From Martinezella tropici (GTDB taxonomy: Bacteria > Pseudomonadota > Alphaproteobacteria > Rhizobiales > Rhizobiaceae): a stretch of DNA of 64,000 nucleotides. Under the pieces are notes generated by a model, which was not told the origin of the DNA, ran no database searches, and saw only the letters and a program-made list of their open reading frames with translations. Below are positions 57,556 to 64,000 of the stretch, one piece after another. The stretch is from positions 1 to 64,000 of the forward strand of contig NZ_VNIP01000001.1 in assembly GCF_008370325.1 (NCBI RefSeq), in the 5' to 3' direction. How positions within the stretch are numbered: position 1 is the stretch's first letter; each line of letters starts with the position of its first letter. The translations under genes and the position numbers were made by a program.

Positions 57556-57711
57556 GCATATCCTTGATAGGCGGTCGGCGTCATCCCAAGTGATTATGCC
57601 GAAGTGATTTGCGGCGAGATTATCTTGAAAAAGGATGGAAGTTAATCCGCGGCATTACTGCTGGCCGACGAGCGACCGCCTTCTCATGACTGCATGGTCG
57701 TTTCGAGCCGA

Positions 57712-58281
57712 TCAATTCGCCAGAATTTCAGCCGTCTTGCGAATGCGCGACAGTCGCGGCAATACCTTCGTGCAGGCAAAGTCCTGCATTTCTTGCGAGA
57801 GGGTCGTCGCTGCGTCCTCGGCGACGATGACGGCATAATTTGCCGCGTAGGCATCGCGCACGGTCGCTTCGACGCCGAAATTGGTGGCGACGCCGGTCAG
57901 GATCAGTGTTTTAATGCCGCGGCGTCGAAGCTGCAGATCAAGTTCCGTGCCGTAGAAGGCGCTCCACTGACGCTTGAGGATGGCGATATCCGGCGTCAGC
58001 GCGGCGATTTCGGCGGGTGCCGCAAGCGCCGCCGCCGGCAAGCCGCCTGGGGGAAGCGGGAAGGTTTCGTCGACGGGCTGGTTGACAGCGTCGGCATAGT
58101 CCGGGGAAAATCCAACCGTTACAAAGACAGTGGTCCCACCGTCGGCCTTTAGCTTGTTCGCGATGGCGACCGTGTTGGCGATGATTTGTGGGGCAGTGTA
58201 GGGCGCGAGCGGCCTGTTGAGAACCAGGCTTTGCAGGTCGATGGAAATGAGAGCGGTGGTCTTGGGATCGTAAAGTGACAT
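57712..58281 (-). CDS. Isochorismatase-family hydrolase lacking the usual Cys
   Basis: 189-residue cysteine-hydrolase-fold protein. The acid (SIDLQ, Asp at residue 15) and Lys (LKRQWSAFYGT) are present. The nucleophile position in TGVATNFGVEATVRDA is Gly instead of Cys. The same change occurs in YecD-like proteins and true isochorismatases, so it is not an amidase of the nicotinamidase kind. I start at MSLYDPK (58281), after a ggag site 8 nt upstream. It is divergent from a tetR gene, likely its repressor. Confidence 0.85.
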   Translation of the reverse strand: MSLYDPKTTALISIDLQSLVLNRPLAPYTAPQIIANTVAIANKLKADGGTTVFVTVGFSPDYADAVNQPVDETFPLPPGGLPAAALAAPAEIAALTPDIAILKRQWSAFYGTELDLQLRRRGIKTLILTGVATNFGVEATVRDAYAANYAVIVAEDAATTLSQEMQDFACTKVLPRLSRIRKTAEILAN

Positions 58282-58301
58282 CTTGGGAGCTCCAAAAAAC
58301 A

Positions 58302-58341
58302 TGAGGGAATCCTCACAATGGAAAATATGAGGATGACCTCA
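58302..58341. promoter_or_regulatory. Twin TGAGG-N4-CCTCA operators
   Basis: Two palindromes with identical arms, at 58302-58315 (spacer GAAT) and 58328-58341 (spacer ATGA), 26 bp apart centre to centre. They lie between the divergent hydrolase and tetR genes; the second overlaps the tetR coding start. Confidence 0.75.
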
Positions 58342-58953
58342 CAAAAATCAAGTGAAGAATTGAAGACGCGCACTCCGAAGCGACAGCGCGGCCATGATCG
58401 CGTCGTCATTCTGCTTGACGCGGCGGCAAGGGTCTTCGCGCGCAAGGGCTATGATGCCGCAACGATGACGGAGATTGCGACCGAGGCGCATTCCTCCATC
58501 GGCTCGCTCTATCAATTCTTCCCGACCAAGCCGCTGCTTGCCGAGGCGCTGCATATCGAGCGCCTGGAGCGATTGAAGGCCGGGCTTCGGGAAGCGGCGG
58601 AAAGCAGCGCCGGCCTTTCGGCAGCAGATTGCGGCGAGGCGATCTTCGATGCACTTGGTGTCTTCATGGGGAAGTACCCAGAACTTTCGGCGCTCGCCGG
58701 CCGCCGCGATATTCCCAAGGAGCGGAAGGCACGTTCGCGTGCCGAGCTGAAGGAGCTGATCGCGGGTGTCCTGCGGCAGGCCAAGCCGTCGATATCGGAC
58801 GATGTCGCGTTGATGTCGGGCCTCGTGCTCGAACTTCTGCGCATCGTCGTCGCCGTTGCCAATGAGCCTGATGCTGCTGAGGACCGCCGCGTCGCCGGCG
58901 AATTGCGGCTGATGCTACGCAAACGACTTGAGGAAGCGGCCTCCAAAACCTGA
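58318..58953 (+). CDS. TetR family transcriptional regulator
   Basis: 211-residue repressor. The N-terminal helix-turn-helix reads AARVFARKGYDAATMTEIATEAHSSIGSLYQFFPTK, near residues 38-73. The C-terminal ligand-binding half is helical and not assignable. Start at 58318, following gaggga; ATG at 58333 is alternative, but GAGG there abuts the codon. The twin palindromes at its 5' end suggest autorepression and control of the hydrolase gene. Confidence 0.88.
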   Translation: MENMRMTSQKSSEELKTRTPKRQRGHDRVVILLDAAARVFARKGYDAATMTEIATEAHSSIGSLYQFFPTKPLLAEALHIERLERLKAGLREAAESSAGLSAADCGEAIFDALGVFMGKYPELSALAGRRDIPKERKARSRAELKELIAGVLRQAKPSISDDVALMSGLVLELLRIVVAVANEPDAAEDRRVAGELRLMLRKRLEEAASKT

Positions 58954-59058
58954 TTTCGCCGATGGTTGATTACATGGCGAAGAGATGGGCAATAGCGTCC
59001 TGCTTTTTGCCCTCATTTGCCTTATGCTGATTCCCGGAAAAGCATCAGGAGATCATGA

Positions 59059-60897
59059 ATGGCATCGACACGGTTGAAAGCAGGCTTGGTTGTTTCTCTT
59101 ATTTGCCTGCTGGCACTGCCCGTGTCCTCGAAAGCCGAAGAGCCGCAATTCCGCATCGGCACGGCCATTCTCGGCGACCTCAAATACCAGACCGGCTTCA
59201 AGCACTTCGATTACGTCAATCCGGATGCGCCGAAGGGCGGCGAGCTTAAACTTTCGGACGAAGGCACGTTCGACACGCTCAATCCGGTGCTGTTTAAGGG
59301 CAACCCCGCCAGCGGATTGTCAATGGTTTTCGATACGCTGATGAAATCGTCCAATGACGAGATTGCCACCTCCTACGGCTTGCTCGCCGAGGGCGTCTCC
59401 TATCCCGATGACATATCGAGCGCAACCTTCCGGTTGCGCGCCGAGGCGAAATGGGCCGACGGCACACCAGTAACCCCCGATGACGTGACTTTCAGCTTCG
59501 ATCGCACCAAGGAGCTCAATCCTCTCGCGACCAGTATCTATTCCCACGTGACGCGAGCCGAAAAGACCGGCGATAGGGACGTCACCTTCTATTTCAACGA
59601 AAAGAACAATCGCGAACTTCCTTTTATCGCCGGCCAGCTGCTGATCGTGCCAAAACATTGGTGGGAGAGCGCCGGCGCGGACGGAAAGCCGCGCGATATT
59701 ACCCGCACGACACTCGAGCCGGTCATGGGATCCGGACCGTATAAGATTGTCTCCGTGCAGCCGGGATCATCAATCCGATATGAACTGCGCGACGACTATT
59801 GGGGCAAGAACCTGCCGGTCAATATCGGCCAGAATAACTTCGGGGTGATTTCCTACACCTACTACGCCGACAAGGATGTGGAATTCGAAGCCTTTCGCAG
59901 CGGGAACACGGATTTCTGGCGGGACCAGTCAGCAAGCCATTGGGTGACCGCATACGACTTTCCCGCCGCCAAGGACGGCCGCATTAAGCGCGAGGAACTG
60001 CCCAATTCGCTGCGCTCGGTCGGCATCATGCAAGCGATGGTACTCAATCTCCGGCGCGATCAGTTCAAGGACCAACGTGTGCGGGAGGCGCTGAACTACG
60101 CCTATGATTTCGAGGAAATGAACCGGGCGCTTGCCTTCGGCCAGCTGACCCGCGTCAACACCTTCTTTTTCGGCACCGAACTTGCCTCTTCGGGGCTGCC
60201 CACGGGCGAAGAATTGAATATCCTCAACAGCGTCAAGGATAAGGTGCCGCCTGAAGTCTTCACCACGCCCTATACCAATCCGGTTGGCGGCGACCCGCAG
60301 AAGGTGCGCGTCAATCTGCGCAAGGCGATCGAGCTTTTCAAGGAAGCCGGTTATGTGTTGAAGGGCAATCGCATGGTCAACGAAAAGACCGGCCAGCCAT
60401 TTACGATGGAAATCCTTCTCGGCAGTCCTTCGCAGGAGAGATCAAACCTGCCCTACGTCCAGAACCTGCGCCGCATTGGCATCGATGCGACCCTCAGAAC
60501 GGTCGATTCATCGCAATACATTAACCGCATTCGTAGCTTCGACTATGATGCGACCTGGAACGTGTGGGGCACGGCGCTGCCGCCCGGCAGCGAACAAATC
60601 GATTACTGGGGCTCGGCTTCGGCAAGTCGCCAAGGCTCGCGCAACTATGCCGGCATATCCGATCCGGGGGTCGATGCTTTGATCGGCAAGCTCGTTTCTG
60701 CCGCGACCCTCGAAGAAAAGACCGCTGCCGCCAAGGCGCTTGATCGCGTACTGCTTGCCCACCACTATGTTGTCCCGCTGTTTTATGGGACGACGAACAA
60801 GATCGCCTACTGGGACAAGTTCGAACATCTCCCGGAACTGCCCTATTACTCCATCGGCTTCCCCGAGGTCTGGTGGTCGAAAAGCGCCGGAAAATGA
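59059..60897 (+). CDS. yejA: Peptide ABC transporter substrate-binding protein (YejA-like)
   Basis: 612-residue periplasmic receptor of the oligopeptide (SBP_bac_5) type. The signal peptide ends near VSSKAEE (about residue 26). RIGTAILGDLKYQTGFKHFDYVNPDAPKGGELKL and LNPVLFKGNPA are typical of YejA. GTPVTPDDVTFSFDR and MGSGPYKIVSVQPG are general family signatures. It leads a yejABEF operon; in enterobacteria the system carries microcin C and peptides. Confidence 0.88.
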   Translation: MASTRLKAGLVVSLICLLALPVSSKAEEPQFRIGTAILGDLKYQTGFKHFDYVNPDAPKGGELKLSDEGTFDTLNPVLFKGNPASGLSMVFDTLMKSSNDEIATSYGLLAEGVSYPDDISSATFRLRAEAKWADGTPVTPDDVTFSFDRTKELNPLATSIYSHVTRAEKTGDRDVTFYFNEKNNRELPFIAGQLLIVPKHWWESAGADGKPRDITRTTLEPVMGSGPYKIVSVQPGSSIRYELRDDYWGKNLPVNIGQNNFGVISYTYYADKDVEFEAFRSGNTDFWRDQSASHWVTAYDFPAAKDGRIKREELPNSLRSVGIMQAMVLNLRRDQFKDQRVREALNYAYDFEEMNRALAFGQLTRVNTFFFGTELASSGLPTGEELNILNSVKDKVPPEVFTTPYTNPVGGDPQKVRVNLRKAIELFKEAGYVLKGNRMVNEKTGQPFTMEILLGSPSQERSNLPYVQNLRRIGIDATLRTVDSSQYINRIRSFDYDATWNVWGTALPPGSEQIDYWGSASASRQGSRNYAGISDPGVDALIGKLVSAATLEEKTAAAKALDRVLLAHHYVVPLFYGTTNKIAYWDKFEHLPELPYYSIGFPEVWWSKSAGK

Positions 60898-60972
60898 GCC
60901 TCTCTTGCAATAAGGGCCCCGCTGGCTCCAAATGTTTGGGCTGATTCGGATAGTTTCAAGCTGATATGACTG

Positions 60973-60991
60973 CGCCGGGCTGCTCCCGGCG
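60973..60991 (+). other. Intercistronic hairpin between yejA and yejB
   Basis: Perfect 7-bp stem CGCCGGG/CCCGGCG with a 5-nt loop in the 170-bp gap after yejA. No T-tract; a stabiliser or attenuator like those after the other binding-protein genes. Confidence 0.5.
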
Positions 60992-61067
60992 GAAGGGAAT
61001 GTGATTTGATCGACAGATGGATTGAGGCGAGGCGGATTATATTCGCCTTCGAGGGAGCGGCGAACTG

Positions 61068-62159
61068 ATGGGCGCCTATATCCTGCGACGCCTCCTGCTG
61101 ATGATCCCGACCATCGTCGGCATCATGGCGATTTCCTTCACCATCGTGCAGTTTGCGCCGGGCGGCCCGGTCGAGCAGGTCATCGCGCAGCTGACCGGGC
61201 AGGGTGACAATGCCAACGGTCGCCTGTCCGGCGGCACCGACATGTCGTCGCAGCAGTCCTTCGATGACAGCAGCTCGAAATATCGCGGCGCGCAGGGGCT
61301 GGATCCCGAACTGATCGCCAAGCTTGACAAGCAGTTCGGCTTCGACAAACCGCCGCTCGAGCGCTTCGGCCAGATGATGTGGAATTATATCCGCTTCGAC
61401 TTCGGCGAGAGCTTCTTCCGCAACACGACCGTCATCGACCTCATCGGCCAGAAGCTTCCGGTGTCGATCTCGCTCGGCATCTGGATCCTGATCTTCTCCT
61501 ACGCCATTTCCATCCCGCTCGGCATCCGCAAGGCGGTGCAGGACGGATCGACCTTCGATGTCTGGACGTCGGGCATCATCATCATCGGCTATGCGGTTCC
61601 GAGCTTCCTGTTCGGCATCATGCTGATCGTGCTGTTTGCCGGCGGATCCTTTTTCGATTGGTTCCCGCTGCGTGGCCTCGTCTCCGATAATTTTGCCGAC
61701 CTCAGCTGGTGGCAGAAGATTCTCGATTATCTCTGGCATCTGGTGCTGCCGCTGATTTCGCTGTCGCTGGCCGCCTTCGCGACCACGACCCTGCTCACCA
61801 AGAATTCCTTCATCGAGGAGATCAAGAAGCAATATGTCATCACCGCCCGAGCCAAGGGTCTTTCCGAACGGCGCGTGCTCTATGGCCATGTCTTCCGCAA
61901 CGCCATGCTCATCGTCATTGCCGGCTTTCCCGGCGCCTTCATCTCGGCCTTCTTCACCGGCTCGCTCCTGATCGAGAACATCTTCTCGCTCGATGGCTTG
62001 GGACGCTTGAGCTATCTCTCTGTCGTCCAGCGCGATTATCCGGTGGTGTTTGCTACACTTTTCATCTTCTCGTTGCTGGGTCTCTTCGTCAGCCTCGTTT
62101 CCGATCTGATCTACACCTGGATCGATCCGCGCATCGACTTCGAGCGGAGGGAGGTATGA
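61068..62159 (+). CDS. yejB: Peptide ABC transporter permease YejB
   Basis: 363-residue inner-membrane permease, opening [20 protein letters not shown]. The long soluble insert after segment 1 ([21 protein letters not shown]) is typical of YejB. The docking loop is in [26 protein letters not shown] ribosome site gagggagcgg precedes the ATG. It overlaps yejE by one base. Confidence 0.9.
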   Translation: MGAYILRRLLLMIPTIVGIMAISFTIVQFAPGGPVEQVIAQLTGQGDNANGRLSGGTDMSSQQSFDDSSSKYRGAQGLDPELIAKLDKQFGFDKPPLERFGQMMWNYIRFDFGESFFRNTTVIDLIGQKLPVSISLGIWILIFSYAISIPLGIRKAVQDGSTFDVWTSGIIIIGYAVPSFLFGIMLIVLFAGGSFFDWFPLRGLVSDNFADLSWWQKILDYLWHLVLPLISLSLAAFATTTLLTKNSFIEEIKKQYVITARAKGLSERRVLYGHVFRNAMLIVIAGFPGAFISAFFTGSLLIENIFSLDGLGRLSYLSVVQRDYPVVFATLFIFSLLGLFVSLVSDLIYTWIDPRIDFERREV

Positions 62160-63313
62160 TGGACGCAGCCAATCGTCAGGCACTTCCGACGACGGTGAAG
62201 CCGCCGCGCAAGGGCCTGTTCTCGCCGACCAATCTGCGCCGCTGGGAGAATTTCAAGGCGAACCGCCGCGGCTACTGGTCGCTCTGGATCTTCCTCGTTC
62301 TGTTCATCCTCAGCCTTGGTGCCGAGTTCATCACCAATGACCGGCCGATCCTCATCTCCTATAAGGGCGAGATCCTGACACCGGTCTTCGTCGATTACCC
62401 GGAAGAGAAATTCGGCGGCTTCCTGGCGCAGACGGATTATCGCGCCCAGGATATCCAGGACGAGATCAATGCCAACGGCTGGATGATCTGGCCACCGATC
62501 CACTATTCCTATCAGACCGCCAATTCCAATCTGCCTAAGGGATTGTCGGCGCCGACGCCGCCATTCTGGGCGATGAGCAAGGAAAAGCGCTGCTCCGGCT
62601 ATGCGGCCGGCGCTGCCGATCCCAACTGCAACTGGAGCAATTTTAACTGGCTCGGCACCGATGACCAGGCGCGTGACGTGCTTGCCCGCTTGATCTACGG
62701 CTTCCGCATCTCGGTGCTGTTCGGTCTCGCGCTCACCATCTGCTCGGCTGTCGTCGGCGTCTGCGCCGGCGCGATACAGGGCTATTTCGGCGGCTGGACC
62801 GATCTCTTGATGCAGCGTTTCATCGAAATCTGGTCGTCCATGCCGGTGCTCTATATCCTGCTGATCATCGCCTCGGTCCTGCCGCCCGGCTTCTTCATCC
62901 TGCTCGGCATCTTGCTCTTGTTTTCCTGGGTGGGGCTCGTCGGCGTCGTGCGCGCCGAATTCCTGCGGGCGCGCAATTTCGAATATGTGCGCGCCGCCCG
63001 TGCGCTCGGCGTCAACAACCGCACCATCATGTATCGCCACCTGCTGCCGAATGCGATGGTCGCGACGCTGACCTTCGTTCCCTTCATCCTGTCGGGCTCG
63101 ATCTCCACGCTCACCTCGCTGGATTTCCTAGGGTTCGGCATGCCGCCCGGCTCGCCGTCGCTGGGTGAAATGATCGCCCAAGGCAAATCCAACCTGCAGG
63201 CTCCGTGGCTGGGACTCTCGGCCTTCTTCACCATGTCGATCATGCTGTCGTTGCTGATCTTCATCGGCGAGGCCGTGCGCGACGCCTTCGATCCGAGGAA
63301 GACGTTCCGATGA
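62159..63313 (+). CDS. yejE: Peptide ABC transporter permease YejE
   Basis: 384-residue permease of the peptide importer. It opens with a cytoplasmic arm (LFSPTNLRRWENFKANRRGY) and then a membrane segment. A large periplasmic loop follows (IHYSYQTANSNLPKGL ... GYAAGAADPNCNW), then the permease core (WLGTDDQARDVLARLIYGFR). The docking loop is FEYVRAARALGVNNRTIMYRHLLPNA. I choose the second of two adjacent ATGs (62159) because the GGAGGGAGG site suits it best; 62156 is the other. Confidence 0.9.
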   Translation: MDAANRQALPTTVKPPRKGLFSPTNLRRWENFKANRRGYWSLWIFLVLFILSLGAEFITNDRPILISYKGEILTPVFVDYPEEKFGGFLAQTDYRAQDIQDEINANGWMIWPPIHYSYQTANSNLPKGLSAPTPPFWAMSKEKRCSGYAAGAADPNCNWSNFNWLGTDDQARDVLARLIYGFRISVLFGLALTICSAVVGVCAGAIQGYFGGWTDLLMQRFIEIWSSMPVLYILLIIASVLPPGFFILLGILLLFSWVGLVGVVRAEFLRARNFEYVRAARALGVNNRTIMYRHLLPNAMVATLTFVPFILSGSISTLTSLDFLGFGMPPGSPSLGEMIAQGKSNLQAPWLGLSAFFTMSIMLSLLIFIGEAVRDAFDPRKTFR

Positions 63314-64000
63314 GCGAAAACTCCACTCCGCTACTGTCAGTCCGCAATCTGTCCGTTGCCTTTCACCAGGGCGGGCAGACATCGACCGCCGTCGATGGCG
63401 TTTCCTTCGATATCGCAAAGGGCGAAGTCTTGGCGCTGGTCGGCGAATCCGGCTCCGGCAAGTCGGTCTCGGCCAATTCGATCCTGAAGCTCTTGCCCTA
63501 TCCAACCGCAAGCCACCCTTCCGGCGAAATCCTGTTCAAGGGAAAGGACCTGCTGAAGGCATCGGACAACGAGCTGCGCGCCGTGCGTGGCAACGATATC
63601 ACGATGATTTTCCAGGAGCCGATGACCTCGCTCAATCCGCTCCACTCGATCGAGAAACAGATCAGCGAGATCCTGGCCTTGCACCAGGGCATGACCGGTG
63701 AGGCTGCCCGCACCCGCACGCTGGAGCTTTTGAACCAGGTCGGCATCCGCGAACCGGAAAAGCGTCTCAAGGCCTATCCGCATGAACTGTCCGGCGGCCA
63801 ACGTCAGCGCGTGATGATCGCCATGGCGCTTGCAAACCGTCCCGAACTGCTGATCGCCGACGAGCCGACGACGGCGCTCGACGTGACCGTGCAGGCGCAG
63901 ATCCTCGACCTGCTGCGTGAGCTCAAGGGTGTGCACGGCATGTCGATGCTGTTCATCACCCACGATCTCGGCATCGTCCGCAAGTTCGCCGACCGCGTCT
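63310..64000 (+). CDS. yejF: Peptide ABC transporter ATPase YejF, 3' end missing
   Basis: First 230 residues of an ATPase that in this family has two fused nucleotide-binding domains. The ATG at 63310 overlaps the yejE stop. Walker [17 protein letters not shown]-loop [12 protein letters not shown], signature [15 protein letters not shown], Walker [13 protein letters not shown] and the switch FITHDLGI are present. The gene runs off the right edge, so the second domain cannot be seen. Confidence 0.88.
   Translation, partial: MSENSTPLLSVRNLSVAFHQGGQTSTAVDGVSFDIAKGEVLALVGESGSGKSVSANSILKLLPYPTASHPSGEILFKGKDLLKASDNELRAVRGNDITMIFQEPMTSLNPLHSIEKQISEILALHQGMTGEAARTRTLELLNQVGIREPEKRLKAYPHELSGGQRQRVMIAMALANRPELLIADEPTTALDVTVQAQILDLLRELKGVHGMSMLFITHDLGIVRKFADRV

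Noticed and set aside
60846..62183. Long minus-strand open frame over yejB
   Set aside because: Antisense shadow of YejB; hydrophilic, repetitive translation without motifs.

Overview
The window is chromosomal DNA from a Rhizobiaceae alphaproteobacterium, most likely Rhizobium or a close relative. The evidence is the GC-rich coding bias, a MucR-type regulator, many ABC uptake operons, a Pit phosphate permease, a CbtAB cobalt transporter behind a cobalamin riboswitch, and a complete C-P lyase cluster of rhizobial layout. About 60 genes are packed tightly. I see no rRNA, tRNA, CRISPR array, prophage, intact insertion sequence or plasmid function.

Layout. 1-3.7 kb (minus): a spermidine/putrescine-type ABC importer, ATPase cut by the window edge. 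3.9-6.9 kb (plus): an adenine deaminase-family protein and a sugar-phosphate isomerase-like TIM barrel. 7.2-9.3 kb (plus): an EAL protein, a Fis-type HTH protein and MucR. 9.4-11.5 kb: Pit phosphate permease and a small exported protein. 11.7-14.1 kb: riboswitch-cbtB-cbtA-unknown exported protein, with a divergent histidine phosphatase-family gene. 14.2-19.3 kb (minus): cyoABCD quinol oxidase and SURF1. 19.7-25.1 kb (plus): an MFS symporter, then a ferric-iron ABC operon with a promoter and a RirA-type (IRO) box. 25.3-31 kb: M20 peptidases, adenine deaminase and nucleoside hydrolase. 31-34 kb: an MHYT-PAS-GGDEF-EAL protein and a MarR regulator. 34.3-37.4 kb: polA, preceded by three consecutive inverted repeats.

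37.4-51.2 kb is a full phosphonate locus. phnF is divergent from phnGHIJKL-acetyltransferase, followed by a flavin-fold oxidase-like gene. A separate PHO-box-preceded unit, phnC-D-E1-E2-DUF1045-phnM-phnN, imports phosphonates and supplies the auxiliary C-P lyase enzymes. No phnP is present; the DUF1045 protein carries two HxT motifs of the 2H phosphoesterase fold and could supply the missing cyclic phosphodiesterase.

51.4-57.6 kb (minus) holds central metabolism and envelope genes: gpmA, dapB, an MsbA-like ABC exporter, glk, mgsA and mepA. 57.7-59 kb has an isochorismatase-family hydrolase divergent from a TetR gene, with two identical-arm palindromes between them. 59-64 kb is a yejABEF peptide importer, yejF cut by the edge.

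Recurring features are perfect hairpins directly after the substrate-binding-protein gene in all four ABC uptake operons that show both genes, and several dispersed intergenic palindromic repeats.
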